In this document: positions 1 through 12,110 of the stretch, in pieces
How the letters are laid out: each line of letters begins with the position of its first letter
Position numbering within the stretch: the stretch's first letter is position 1
DNA from: Clostridia bacterium
GTDB lineage: Bacteria; Bacillota; Clostridia; UBA1381
Assembly (NCBI GenBank): GCA_022768695.1
Contig: JALEPO010000164.1
Location: 1-38,757 of the forward strand
Length of the DNA stretch: 38,757 nt
Direction: 5' to 3'
The notes under the pieces: generated by a model
What the model saw: the letters and a program-made list of their open reading frames with translations, nothing else
The model's database searches: none
What the model was told of the DNA's origin: nothing
Made by a program: the position numbers and the translations under genes

Positions 1-2
1 TA

Positions 3-275
<273 letters not shown>

Positions 276-287
276 TTTTAGAAAGGG

Positions 288-791
288 TTGAGCGTAGTGG
301 AAGAATGTTTACAGTTTGTATCAGTTGATGTGTGGACGATGATTTTTACATGGGCAAATCTTTTGATTTTGTTTTTGTTGCTGAAAAAATTTTTGTTCAA
401 GCCTGTAAATAAGGTGCTGGACGCTCGTGCGAATGAAATAGAAAGTACTTATAGGCAGGCAGAGAAAACTAAAAATTCTGCCGAGGAGCTGAAGGGACAG
501 TATGAGCAGAAGCTGCTTCAGGCAAAATCTGAGGCTGACGGTATTATTAAATCTGCTGTCGAAACTGCCAGTCTGCGTTCGGACAGCATAATAAATGAGG
601 CAACGGATAAAGTAAAGCATATAATGGAAAAATCACAAAATCAGATAGAGCAGGATAAGAAAAATGCAATAAATGAAGCGAGAACTGAGATTGCCTCGAT
701 GGCTGTTGATGTTGCGGAAAAGCTTATTGGCGAAAAATTTAACGAAGAAAATGACAAAAAATTAATCTCAGATATTATTGACAGAATTTAG
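288..791 (+). CDS. atpF: F-type ATP synthase subunit b (TTG start)
   Basis: N-terminal TM segment followed by long charged coiled coil; position between atpE and atpH. Confidence 0.95.
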   Translation: MSVVEECLQFVSVDVWTMIFTWANLLILFLLLKKFLFKPVNKVLDARANEIESTYRQAEKTKNSAEELKGQYEQKLLQAKSEADGIIKSAVETASLRSDSIINEATDKVKHIMEKSQNQIEQDKKNAINEARTEIASMAVDVAEKLIGEKFNEENDKKLISDIIDRI

Positions 792-802
792 AGGTGATTT
801 GT

Positions 803-1330
803 ATGTCAATAGCAAAATTATATGGAGAATCATTTCTTGAATTGGCACACGAGGAGGGTATTTCCGATATAATACTTTCAGATTTGAGCGATATAGCAGC
901 ACTTTTTAAAAAGCATCCGGAGTATGTTAAAATACTTGATTCGCCGAGGATTGACAAGGATGAGCTGATGAAAATATTAAATGATGATTTTTTCGGGAAA
1001 ATTAATCATTATACATTAAATTTTCTCAAGCTGCTATGCGAAAAGCATATAGTTCATCATCTTGCGGAATGTCTTGAAGCATATGAGGATTTATATAATA
1101 AATATAACAATATTAAAACAGTAAACATTACAACAGCGCGTCCATTGGGAGATGATCTTGTTAAAAGACTTATAGAAAAGCTTGAAGCTCGCACCGGAGG
1201 AAAAATAGTCATGAAAAAGCGTATTGATGAAAGCTGTATCGGCGGTATAATAATTGAAATGGACGGAAAGAGGATTGACTCAAGTGTCAAATCGGAGCTG
1301 TTGAATATCAGGCAAGCTCTAATTAATTAA
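803..1330 (+). CDS. atpH: F-type ATP synthase subunit delta (ATG at 803 preferred over the 794 GTG of the ORF track; gaggtg RBS)
   Basis: C-terminal GGIIIEMDGKRIDSSVKSELLNIRQAL typical of delta/OSCP; operon position. Confidence 0.95.
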   Translation: MSIAKLYGESFLELAHEEGISDIILSDLSDIAALFKKHPEYVKILDSPRIDKDELMKILNDDFFGKINHYTLNFLKLLCEKHIVHHLAECLEAYEDLYNKYNNIKTVNITTARPLGDDLVKRLIEKLEARTGGKIVMKKRIDESCIGGIIIEMDGKRIDSSVKSELLNIRQALIN

Positions 1331-1344
1331 CTTAGGAGTAAGAA

Positions 1345-2838
1345 ATGCAGGATTTAAGCAAAATTATAAAGGACCGTATAAAAAATTACGAAAATATTAT
1401 AAATGAAACCGAAACAGGATATGTAATTGAAGTGGGTGACGGAATAGCTCGTATACATGGTCTTGCGAATTGCATGGCGGGTGAGCTGATTGAGCTTGAC
1501 GGCGGAGTTATGGCTATGGCGATGAATCTTGAAGAGGATAATGTCAGCGTTATTATTCTTGGAGAGGATAAGCAAATAAAAGAAGGCGGATGCGCAAAGC
1601 GAACAGGAAAGGTTGCAAATGTTCCTGTAGGAGAATGCTTGATAGGCAGAGTGGTTGACGCCTTGGGAAATCCGATTGACGGCAAGGGTGCGGTTAATGC
1701 TGAGCAATATCGTCCTGTTGAAGCTGTTGCGTCAGGAATTATTGAGCGTAAGTCGGTAAGTGTGCCCTTGCAGACCGGAATTAAAGCTATTGATTCCATG
1801 ATTCCGATAGGCAGAGGTCAGCGAGAGCTTATTATAGGTGACAGGCAAACCGGAAAAACCTCTATTGCTGTTGATACAATAATAAATCAAAAGAATTCAA
1901 ATGTTATATGTATTTATGTTGCTATAGGTCAGAAACGTTCTACAGTTGCTTCAATTGTTGATACGCTTGAAAAAGCGGGAGCTATGGATTATACAATAGT
2001 TGTTTCGGCAACCGCTTCTGAAATGCCGGCAATGCAGTATATTGCGCCGTACTCAGGCTGCGCCATGGGTGAGTATTTCATGTATAAGGGCGCAGACGCG
2101 CTTATTATTTATGACGACTTATCAAAGCATGCTGTGGCATACAGAGCATTATCACTGCTTTTAAGGCGTTCTCCCGGACGTGAGGCATATCCCGGAGATG
2201 TTTTCTATCTTCATTCAAGATTGCTGGAAAGAGCCGCAAGACTTTCAGATGCTCTTGGCGGCGGCTCGCTTACAGCTCTGCCTGTAATCGAAACACAGGC
2301 AGGAGATGTTTCGGCATATATTCCAACGAATGTAATATCAATCACTGACGGACAGATTTTTCTCGAAACGGAATTATTCCATTCTGGAATTATGCCGGCG
2401 GTAAATCCGGGCATAAGTGTATCGCGAGTAGGCGGAAACGCACAGATAAAGGCAATGAAAAAGGTTGCCGGCAGTCTTAAGCTTGCATATTCGCAGTATC
2501 GTGAGCTGCAGTCGTTTGCGCAGTTTGGCTCGGATTTAGACAGAGATACAAAAATGCGTCTGGCAAAGGGCGAAAGAATAGTTGAGATACTAAAACAGGG
2601 TAGAAATACTCCGGTGAAGGTTGAATTGCAGGTGGCAATAATTTATGCGGTTATTAATGACTATCTGGAGGATATTCCTGTTGATAGAATACATGAATAT
2701 GAAAGCGCTTTGTTCAATTATATAGAAAATAAAGCGCATGATATAATAGATGATATAGAAAAAACCGGTGATTTAAGTATGGAAACCGAAAACAGGTTGA
2801 AGAATGCAATTGAGGAATGTAAACGTTCTTTTGTATGA
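1345..2838 (+). CDS. atpA: F-type ATP synthase subunit alpha
   Basis: [18 protein letters not shown] Walker [24 protein letters not shown] signature. Confidence 0.98.
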   Translation: MQDLSKIIKDRIKNYENIINETETGYVIEVGDGIARIHGLANCMAGELIELDGGVMAMAMNLEEDNVSVIILGEDKQIKEGGCAKRTGKVANVPVGECLIGRVVDALGNPIDGKGAVNAEQYRPVEAVASGIIERKSVSVPLQTGIKAIDSMIPIGRGQRELIIGDRQTGKTSIAVDTIINQKNSNVICIYVAIGQKRSTVASIVDTLEKAGAMDYTIVVSATASEMPAMQYIAPYSGCAMGEYFMYKGADALIIYDDLSKHAVAYRALSLLLRRSPGREAYPGDVFYLHSRLLERAARLSDALGGGSLTALPVIETQAGDVSAYIPTNVISITDGQIFLETELFHSGIMPAVNPGISVSRVGGNAQIKAMKKVAGSLKLAYSQYRELQSFAQFGSDLDRDTKMRLAKGERIVEILKQGRNTPVKVELQVAIIYAVINDYLEDIPVDRIHEYESALFNYIENKAHDIIDDIEKTGDLSMETENRLKNAIEECKRSFV

Positions 2839-2865
2839 TATTGCATCAATGGAAAGGGATACTGT

Positions 2866-5122
<2,257 letters not shown>

Positions 5123-5147
5123 AAATCTGTATTGAGAGGATTATGAT

Positions 5148-5552
5148 ATGAAAACATTTCATTTACAGATAGTAACTCCTGACGGCTTGATGTTTGACGG
5201 ACAGGCTGAGAAAATTCTTGTTCGTACAACTGAGGGTGATGTGGGAATTTTAAGCGGTCATTCGGATTATGTCAGTCCGGTTGCTACCGGATTGGCACGA
5301 ATAACTATGGAAAACGGCGATACAAAATCTGCTGCCTGCTCAGGCGGATTGCTTAGCGTAAAAGGAAAGGTAACTCGTCTTGTTGCCGATACTTTTGAAT
5401 GGGCTGAGGATATAGATGTAGAGCGCGCCAAACGCGCAAAGGATAGAGCGGAAAAAATAATGCATACCGCTTCTGAATATGAAGAAAAGGCTGCTGAAAT
5501 TAAATTAAAAAGAGCTATTACAAGAATAAACGTGGTTGAGAGTATTAAATAA
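5148..5552 (+). CDS. atpC: F-type ATP synthase subunit epsilon
   Basis: FHLQIVTPDGLMFDGQAEKILVRTTEGDVGILSGHSDYV; operon end. Confidence 0.97.
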   Translation: MKTFHLQIVTPDGLMFDGQAEKILVRTTEGDVGILSGHSDYVSPVATGLARITMENGDTKSAACSGGLLSVKGKVTRLVADTFEWAEDIDVERAKRAKDRAEKIMHTASEYEEKAAEIKLKRAITRINVVESIK

Positions 5553-5570
5553 GAAATATGAATTGCTAAT

Positions 5571-5660
5571 TCGACTTATCGACAAAGTATTGTTTGGCAT
5601 AGTAAGCCTCCCCTCGTAGGAGAGCCTGACACACTGCTAAACAATAGGTTTTGTCGACAC
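5571..5660. repeat. Imperfect long inverted-repeat / structured element between atpC and its terminator
   Basis: cgacaaag(5580-5587)...ttttgtcg(5649-5656) and attgttt(5589-5595)/aaacaat(5639-5645) arms enclosing inner hairpin ctcc-cctcgta-ggag. Confidence 0.6.
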
Positions 5661-5663
5661 ACT

Positions 5664-5700
5664 AAAAAAGGATATGTGATTTTTTTCACATATCCTTTTT
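5664..5700. terminator. Bidirectional intrinsic terminator (atp operon / rpiB-like gene)
   Basis: aaaaaaggatatgtga tttttt tcacatatccttttt: strong stem with A and T tracts on both sides, between convergent genes. Confidence 0.93.
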
Positions 5701-5739
5701 GTTAGAATGAGTGTAAAATCACTCATTTTAAAATTCTGA

Positions 5740-6378
5740 TTAGTCAACGATTGTCTTAACGTATTCAGCAATTTTGTCGCACTTGCAGTTTGCAAAGAAT
5801 AGATCCTTAAACTGCTTTCCTGCAACAGCGCCCTTAACAAGCTCCTGATCAAGGTTAGGAAGAATGTCAAGAAGCTCTCTGTGAGTAACTTTTTTAACTT
5901 CGTTAAGTATTTTAGCATTTCTCTGCTCAGGAACTGCTCTTTCCTTAGGATAACCGCCGCCCCATTCTTCAACAAACAGCTTTTCAAATACATACTGAAG
6001 GTTTAATTCTGCACCCCAGCCCCAGCCTTTAGCGAAAGGCATAGCGATACAGTTACCGTTATTAACCTGAGTGAACTGATAAGCGTCTGTAGGATCAACA
6101 ACATGACCGCAAAGCACTCCGGGGAATGCGTTACAAGCAAGACAAGCGCCTTCGCCTGTGCCGCAGCCTGTGATAACAAGATCAGCAGCGCCTGAATTAA
6201 GAAGAATAGCAGCAAGAATACCAATCTGAACATATGTTAGCTGTTCAGCGTCATCAGCTGAGTACATACCATAGTTAAATACCTCGTGACCTAACGGTTC
6301 AACGACTTTCTTTAGGGTTTCAACGATAACACCGTTCTTTGCAGCTTGGCTGTTTTCGTTAATTAAAGCAATTTTCAT
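5740..6378 (-). CDS. RpiB/LacA/LacB family sugar-phosphate isomerase
   Basis: MKIALINENSQAAKN..., LVITGCGTGEGACLACNAFPGVLCGHV active-site region. Confidence 0.88.
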   Translation of the reverse strand: MKIALINENSQAAKNGVIVETLKKVVEPLGHEVFNYGMYSADDAEQLTYVQIGILAAILLNSGAADLVITGCGTGEGACLACNAFPGVLCGHVVDPTDAYQFTQVNNGNCIAMPFAKGWGWGAELNLQYVFEKLFVEEWGGGYPKERAVPEQRNAKILNEVKKVTHRELLDILPNLDQELVKGAVAGKQFKDLFFANCKCDKIAEYVKTIVD

Positions 6379-6564
6379 TGGAATTACCTTCTTTCTATAA
6401 TAATATTATATATATTATAACAAATTTCAGATTGATTTGCAATATATAAAATGAAAAAAGATGTAAAATCATAATTATAAGCGGGTGGATGTCACATATA
6501 TAGGTGATAAAATCTACGTCTGAAACTCTGAATGACAGAAATTTTGACATTATAAAATAATACA

Positions 6565-6593
6565 TTGACAAACAATATTATATGTGATATAGT
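6565..6593 (+). promoter_or_regulatory. SigA-type promoter of padR operon
   Basis: TTGACA (6565-6570) - 17 bp - TATAGT (6588-6593). Confidence 0.8.
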
Positions 6594-6627
6594 ATTGTTA
6601 AGAAAAAGATATAGAGGAGTGGTGTGA

Positions 6628-6948
6628 ATGATATTTAATGTCAACGGAGCGCTTCTTGATACATTAGTGCTGTCAATAGTGGAGCGCGCTGATACCTATG
6701 GATATGAAATAACGCGCGAGCTTCGTGAGTCGTTGGAAATTTCCGAATCAACGCTTTATCCTGTTCTCAGGCGTCTGCAAAAGGATGCCTGTCTGGAAAT
6801 ATACGATAAGGAATTTTCGGGCAGAAACCGCCGGTATTATTCAATAACAGACAGAGGAAAATGTCAGCTTAAGATGTACCGGAATGAATGGAAAAATTAC
6901 AGAGATAAGATAAATAACATTGTTGAGGAGGGGGACAACTGTGAGTAA
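6628..6948 (+). CDS. PadR family transcriptional regulator
   Basis: winged helix: LLDTLVLSIVERADTYGYEITRELRESLEISESTLYPVLRRLQKDACLE..GRNRRYYSITDRG. Confidence 0.93.
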   Translation: MIFNVNGALLDTLVLSIVERADTYGYEITRELRESLEISESTLYPVLRRLQKDACLEIYDKEFSGRNRRYYSITDRGKCQLKMYRNEWKNYRDKINNIVEEGDNCE

Positions 6949-7987
6949 ACAGGAGTTTTTAAACGAATTGCGGAAAGAGTTGAACTTTCTGCCGCCGGAG
7001 GAGCTTAATGACGCTATAAACTATTATGATGAGTATATAAGTGAGAGTGTCGATGAGGAAACGGCATTATGGGAGCTGGGTTCTCCGAGGAGAGTTGCAG
7101 AGGATTTCAAGAAAGAATATTGCGACAAAAATGTGGTAAATAATTTTTTGCCGATAAAATATTCGGACGAAAAAAATACCGGCAGTATTAATACGAAGCA
7201 TCCGATTTGGATGTATGTACTGTTGGTTGTGCTGATTATAGGCTTTGGAGTTCCTGTGCTGAATTTAATAGGCGGAGTAATTTCATCAATGGCATCTATA
7301 ATTATACTGGCACTGATTGCGGTTATAATTATAAAGATATTGCGTGATAAAAACCGAAGCTATGAAAATAGTGCGGCATATGTGCAAACCTGTTCCGATA
7401 TAAAAAAGCTTGATATAAATCTTGGCGCGGGAATGTTCGTAATAGACCGGGGCGATAGCTTTGGTATAGACGGCGGCAAGCTGCAAAGCAGTATAGTAAA
7501 CGGTGTATGGCATATATCGGGAAATTCTGTAGACGGAAGCCATATTGACCAGTCGGGGGCAATGACAAAGATTACAGTACCGAATTATTTTACTGCTGAA
7601 AATGCAAAAATAAGACTTGGCGCAGGAAATCTGCTTATCAAGGGCTTGTCGTCATATACAACAAACCTTGAGGTATCGGTAGGCAATATGGAAGCGGTAG
7701 GCTTATATTCAAAAAATCTGAATATAAAATGCGGTGTCGGCAGAATGAAGGCTGATGCGAGTATGCATGGAAATGTAAATATAAGCTGCGGCATGGGTGA
7801 TACATCTGTGAGGTTTACAAACAGAGCCGAGGAGTTTAATTATACTGCAACTGTGGGTTTGGGTAAGGTAATTATCAACGGACAGGAGATTCAGGGTAAG
7901 AGCGTGAACAATAATAATGCCCAGCATGACATGAATGTAAAATGCGGCATGGGTAATGTAAGAATTGATTTTGGCGGGGTGATATAA
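6941..7987 (+). CDS. DUF1700-domain membrane protein with C-terminal DUF4097-like beta-repeat domain (GTG start at 6941 likely)
   Basis: N-term SKQEFLNELRKELNFLPPEELNDAINYYDEYISE typical of DUF1700; one TM region; repetitive beta-helix-like C-term (NIKCGVGRMKADASMHGNVNISCGMGD); 8 nt overlap with padR stop. Confidence 0.85.
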   Translation: MSKQEFLNELRKELNFLPPEELNDAINYYDEYISESVDEETALWELGSPRRVAEDFKKEYCDKNVVNNFLPIKYSDEKNTGSINTKHPIWMYVLLVVLIIGFGVPVLNLIGGVISSMASIIILALIAVIIIKILRDKNRSYENSAAYVQTCSDIKKLDINLGAGMFVIDRGDSFGIDGGKLQSSIVNGVWHISGNSVDGSHIDQSGAMTKITVPNYFTAENAKIRLGAGNLLIKGLSSYTTNLEVSVGNMEAVGLYSKNLNIKCGVGRMKADASMHGNVNISCGMGDTSVRFTNRAEEFNYTATVGLGKVIINGQEIQGKSVNNNNAQHDMNVKCGMGNVRIDFGGVI

Positions 7988-8526
7988 TGGGCAAGGAAGA
8001 ATACATTGCTGAGATAAAAAAAGAGCTCGGTTTTATGCCGTATAATGAGGTAGTTAAGGCCGAGGAATATTTCAACAGCTTTTTCTGCGGCACTCAGAGC
8101 GATGAAGAAGTGATTAATACTTTAGGAACACCAAAGGAGGCGGCAAAAAAATATTGTAAATCTAATACTGAAGAAGAAAAAAATAATCAGAATAGGATAA
8201 ACAAAGCCAGAAATTACACCGGTTGGGTTATAGCAATAATTGCGGCAGTATTTCTTTTCCCGGTATGGGCACCTGTGTTGCTGATTTCTGCGGCTTTTGT
8301 GGTTTTTATTATGGTGATGGCTGTTGCTGTGAGCTTTGGAACATGGATAGGCGGCGGAGTTGCCATAATTACAGGTATTTTCTCAAATATGATAATTGCA
8401 GATAAGCTGATACAATGCGGACTGGGATTTGTTATGTTCGGAGTAGGACTTATGCTCTCATGGCTGCTTGTATGGGGACTTATTAACCTTAGTATTTGGT
8501 TTATAAGAAAGGTTACGAAAAGTTAG
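7987..8526 (+). CDS. DUF1700-domain membrane protein
   Basis: KEEYIAEIKKELGFMPYNEVVKAEEYFNSFF...GTPKEAAKKY; multiple TM helices; overlaps preceding stop. Confidence 0.85.
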   Translation: MGKEEYIAEIKKELGFMPYNEVVKAEEYFNSFFCGTQSDEEVINTLGTPKEAAKKYCKSNTEEEKNNQNRINKARNYTGWVIAIIAAVFLFPVWAPVLLISAAFVVFIMVMAVAVSFGTWIGGGVAIITGIFSNMIIADKLIQCGLGFVMFGVGLMLSWLLVWGLINLSIWFIRKVTKS

Positions 8527-8538
8527 GAGCTGATAAAT

Positions 8539-8817
8539 ATGAAAATGAAAATAACTAAGGCAGTTGCGGTTATAGCTGCTGTAGCTGTTTGCATCGGCGT
8601 GTTACTGTGCATTGCAGGTAAATCCGGCAGAGGAAGTATGGTTCGTGCATTTGAAAATATGGGCGGTAAGGTGTACTATTATGATGACCGTGATAAGAAT
8701 AATCATGAACAGGAATTTGAAGAATTTTATGACGAGTTTTTCAATGATGATTTAGAGCATTTCTTTGATGAATTTGAGGATATATATGGAGGTGAATCAA
8801 ATGAAGCGTCTTTATAA
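8539..8817 (+). CDS. Small membrane-anchored acidic protein, unknown function
   Basis: single N-terminal TM helix, then strongly acidic Asp/Glu/Phe/Tyr-rich tail (EQEFEEFYDEFFNDDLEHFFDEFEDIY); RBS ggagctg; operon position. Confidence 0.7.
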   Translation: MKMKITKAVAVIAAVAVCIGVLLCIAGKSGRGSMVRAFENMGGKVYYYDDRDKNNHEQEFEEFYDEFFNDDLEHFFDEFEDIYGGESNEASL

Positions 8818-8995
8818 AAGCACTATGAACAGAATGATATGCGGAGTATGCGGAGGAATAGCAGAATATTTTAATCTTGACCCATCACTTATAAGATTGG
8901 TTGCCGTATTGATTGCCTGCGTTTCTTTCGGAACAGGTCTGCTGGCTTATATAGTCATGGCAATTATTCTGCCGAATGATATTGAGATAAAGTAG
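8801..8995 (+). CDS. PspC domain protein (ATG at 8801 with ggaggtg RBS, overlapping previous ORF)
   Basis: MKRLYKSTMNRMICGVCGGIAEYFNLDPSLIRLVAVL..GTGLLAYIVMAIILP is a canonical PspC domain. Confidence 0.93.
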   Translation: MKRLYKSTMNRMICGVCGGIAEYFNLDPSLIRLVAVLIACVSFGTGLLAYIVMAIILPNDIEIK

Positions 8996-9004
8996 TTAAA
9001 ATGA

Positions 9005-9035
9005 AAAAAGCACTTCAGCTAATGAAGTGCTTTTT
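9005..9035. terminator. Intrinsic terminator downstream of pspC, abutting the tRNA-Met 3' end
   Basis: aaaagcacttcagctaatgaagtgcttttt hairpin. Confidence 0.85.
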
Positions 9036-9111
9036 GGTAGCGGTAACTAGATTCGAACTAGTGACACTGCGGGTATGAACCGCATGCTCTAGCCAACTGA
9101 GCTATACCGCC
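9035..9111 (-). tRNA. tRNA-Met (anticodon CAT), CCA encoded
   Basis: reverse complement ggcggtatagctcagttggctagagcatgcggttCATacccgcagtgtcactagttcgaatctagttaccgctacca folds as cloverleaf. Confidence 0.95.
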
Positions 9112-9197
9112 GTACAACATTTAATATTATACATGAAGAAGTTGGATTTGTCAATACATTTTTTTAAAAAAATATAAAAAATCTTTTGAATACCGTA

Positions 9198-9226
9198 TTG
9201 ACAGTTGGGTAATAATATGATATTAT
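9198..9226 (+). promoter_or_regulatory. SigA-type promoter upstream of riboswitch
   Basis: TTGACA (9198-9203) - 17 bp - TATTAT (9221-9226). Confidence 0.8.
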
Positions 9227-9235
9227 ACAGTCAAT

Positions 9236-9370
9236 AAAAGGGAGTAGCTTGCGCTTTTAAAGCGTAATATGATGTCGTCAGTACGATTTTTTAATCCGGA
9301 TCATATTCTAAGAAGCAAGACTTTTGTTGCAGATTTTTTTGGCTGCGATAATTGTCTTGCTTCTTTTTTT
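9236..9370 (+). promoter_or_regulatory. Probable yybP-ykoY (Mn2+) riboswitch with overlapping intrinsic terminator
   Basis: aaagGGAGTAGc...GTCGTCAGTACG...tCCGGa...GCAAGACTTTtgttgc; terminator arms gaagcaagac/gtcttgcttc followed by T7; downstream cation P-type ATPase. Confidence 0.85.
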
Positions 9371-9387
9371 CGATTAAGGAAGAAAAT

Positions 9388-9447
9388 ATGTACATAAACG
9401 GTGAGGATATGGTTCAAGAAACAGTTGTTGCGGTCATCAGAGATTAA
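9388..9447 (+). CDS. Possible 19-aa small ORF (MYINGEDMVQETVVAVIRD) between riboswitch and ATPase
   Basis: ATG preceded by aaggaag; stop shortly before the ATPase RBS. Confidence 0.3.
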   Translation: MYINGEDMVQETVVAVIRD

Positions 9448-9464
9448 ATAAGGGGAGGATTATT

Positions 9465-12065
9465 ATGATTCCGTATCAAATGAAGAAAGAAGAAGTTTTA
9501 AAAAGCTTAGGTACAGGCACAGAGGGCTTATCTGAAAAGCAGGCGGCTGAAAATCAGAATAAATTCGGAAAAAATGAACTTGCCGAAGGTAAAAGAAAAA
9601 ATCCGATAGTATTGTTTTTGGAACAGTATAAGGACTTTTTGGTGATTATACTTATTATTGCGGCGATTATATCGGGTATTCTGGGTGATTTGGAAAGCTC
9701 AATAGTAATATTTGTAGTTATAACAATAAACGCAATTTTAGGTACGGTTCAGAATATTAAGGCGGAGCAGTCCTTAAACAGTCTGAAGGAAATGTCCGCG
9801 CCGACCGCTAAGGTTATACGCGATGGAGAAATCAGAATTGTTGAGGGACGAAATGTGACAGTCGGTGATATAGTTGTGGTTGAAGCCGGAGATTTTGTGT
9901 GTGCTGACGGACGTATTATAGAAAATGCGTCGCTGAAGGTAGACGAAAGTGCGCTTACCGGTGAAAGTGAGCCGGTGGAAAAAAGCGAAGAAGCTCTTGA
10001 AGGTGAAAAAGCGCTTGGTGACAGAGTGAATATGATGTATTCGGGAAGCTTTGCGACATACGGAAGAGCTAAAATGGTTGTTACCGGAATAGGCATGGAT
10101 ACTGAAATCGGTAAAATTGCGGCGCTGTTAAAAAATACTCAGGAGAAAAAAACTCCGCTTCAGGTAAGTCTTGACAGCTTTGGCAAAAAGCTTTCGTTTA
10201 TCATATTAGGTATTTGTATCATAGTAATGGGACTTACATTATTCAGAAACAGCGGCCCAATAACGCCGGAAGCATTTTCTGATGCATTTATATTTGCGGT
10301 AGCATTAGCAGTTGCGGCAATTCCTGAGGCATTAAGCTCGATTGTTACGATAGTTCTGTCAGTAGGCACTCAGAAGCTTGCGAAGGAACATGCGATTATA
10401 AGAAAGCTGCAGGCAGTGGAGGGCTTGGGCAGTGTTTCGATAATTTGCTCGGATAAAACCGGAACGCTTACTCAGAACAAAATGACTGTTCAGAAAATGT
10501 ACTTTGACGGTACAGTTATAGATAAGGACGACAATATAAATGAGCGTCAGGCTCAGCTTATTATTGACGGTGCATTGTGTAACGATTCTGTCAGAAAGGA
10601 TGGTCAGGAGATAGGCGATCCTACGGAGATTGCTCTTATTGATTTTTCAAATAAGCATAATCTTCCGTCAGAAAGAGTTCGTGAACAGTATCCGCGATTA
10701 GGAGAAATTCCATTTGACTCGGACAGAAAGCTGATGAGTACGGTTCATAAAATAGGTAATAATTATAAAATGCTTACAAAGGGAGCGGTTGATGTTCTGC
10801 TGGAGCGTATTGTTGAAGTGAAAACAATGGACGGTAAGCGTGCGTTTGACGAGGCGGATGCCGAACAGCTGAGAAATGTGAACCGGGAATTTTCGGAATC
10901 CGGTTTGCGTGTTCTGGCGGTTTGTGAAAAAGATGTTCCGTCAGCTGACATTACGCTTGACGATGAAAAGGATTATATTCTTCTTGGACTTATCGCTATG
11001 CAGGATCCGCCGAGAGAGGAAAGCGCGGATGCTGTTGCAAAATGTAAAACAGCCGGAATTATGCCGATAATGATTACCGGTGACCACCTTGTGACAGCTT
11101 CGGCAATCGCAAAAAAGATTGGTATACTTGATGATAAGCGCAGAGCTGTTGAGGGCAGCGCTATAGAAAATCTGTCAGATGACGAGCTTGACGAATTTGT
11201 AACAGATGTTGCGGTATATGCGAGAGTTTCTCCGGAGCATAAAATCAGAATAGTCAATGCATGGCAGAGAAAGGGATATATTGTTTCCATGACAGGCGAC
11301 GGCGTTAATGATGCGCCTGCGTTAAAGCAAGCGGATATAGGAGTTGCAATGGGAATTACCGGCAGCGAGGTGGCGAAGGATGCAGCTTCTATGGTTCTTA
11401 CGGACGATAATTTTGCAACTATTGTAAAGGCAGTTGAAAACGGAAGAAATATATATAAGAATATTCAGCGTTCAATTCAGTTTTTGCTTTCGGGCAATAC
11501 AGCCGGAATACTTGCTGTTCTTTATGCGTCTGTTATGGCTTTGCCGGTACCGTTTCAGGCGGTGCATTTGCTGTTTATAAATCTTCTCACAGACAGCTTG
11601 CCGGCAATAGCTCTTGGTGTTGAACCACATTCAGCTGCTGTTATGAACGAAAAGCCAAGACGTAAGGATCAGTCCATTCTTACAGGTCGTGTAATGACAA
11701 ATATTATAAGCGAGGGTATTATAATCGGTGCGGCTGCAATTGCTGCATTCTATATCGGACTTATGCGTAATGCGGTTGTAGGAAGTACAATGGCATTTGC
11801 CACACTTTGTCTTTCAAGACTTGTTCACGGCTTTAACTGTAAATCGGAAAGACCGGTTGTGTTTACAAGGAAGATGTGGAATAATAAAAGTCTTATAGGC
11901 GCTTTTGTTATTGGTTTTGTGCTTTTGAATGCGGTATTGCTTATACCGCCGCTGCAGAGTGTATTTTCTGTTGCACCGCTTACTGTAAATGAATTGCTTG
12001 CTGTTTACGGATTATCACTTGCGACACTTGTGGTTATACAGATTTTAAAACTGATAAAAAGATAA
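9465..12065 (+). CDS. Calcium/cation-translocating P-type ATPase (P2, PMCA/SERCA-like)
   Basis: DKTGTLTQNKMTV phosphorylation motif, DESALTGESEPVEK, MTGDGVNDAPALKQADIGVAMG, PEALSSIVTIVLSVG in M4. Confidence 0.96.
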   Translation: MIPYQMKKEEVLKSLGTGTEGLSEKQAAENQNKFGKNELAEGKRKNPIVLFLEQYKDFLVIILIIAAIISGILGDLESSIVIFVVITINAILGTVQNIKAEQSLNSLKEMSAPTAKVIRDGEIRIVEGRNVTVGDIVVVEAGDFVCADGRIIENASLKVDESALTGESEPVEKSEEALEGEKALGDRVNMMYSGSFATYGRAKMVVTGIGMDTEIGKIAALLKNTQEKKTPLQVSLDSFGKKLSFIILGICIIVMGLTLFRNSGPITPEAFSDAFIFAVALAVAAIPEALSSIVTIVLSVGTQKLAKEHAIIRKLQAVEGLGSVSIICSDKTGTLTQNKMTVQKMYFDGTVIDKDDNINERQAQLIIDGALCNDSVRKDGQEIGDPTEIALIDFSNKHNLPSERVREQYPRLGEIPFDSDRKLMSTVHKIGNNYKMLTKGAVDVLLERIVEVKTMDGKRAFDEADAEQLRNVNREFSESGLRVLAVCEKDVPSADITLDDEKDYILLGLIAMQDPPREESADAVAKCKTAGIMPIMITGDHLVTASAIAKKIGILDDKRRAVEGSAIENLSDDELDEFVTDVAVYARVSPEHKIRIVNAWQRKGYIVSMTGDGVNDAPALKQADIGVAMGITGSEVAKDAASMVLTDDNFATIVKAVENGRNIYKNIQRSIQFLLSGNTAGILAVLYASVMALPVPFQAVHLLFINLLTDSLPAIALGVEPHSAAVMNEKPRRKDQSILTGRVMTNIISEGIIIGAAAIAAFYIGLMRNAVVGSTMAFATLCLSRLVHGFNCKSERPVVFTRKMWNNKSLIGAFVIGFVLLNAVLLIPPLQSVFSVAPLTVNELLAVYGLSLATLVVIQILKLIKR

Positions 12066-12072
12066 GTTAAGA

Positions 12073-12110
12073 TGGGCTGTGGCATTAAAGGTGCTCAGCC
12101 CTTTTGTTTA
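12073..12110 (+). terminator. Intrinsic terminator after P-type ATPase
   Basis: gggctg tggcattaaaggtgct cagcccttttgttt. Confidence 0.75.
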
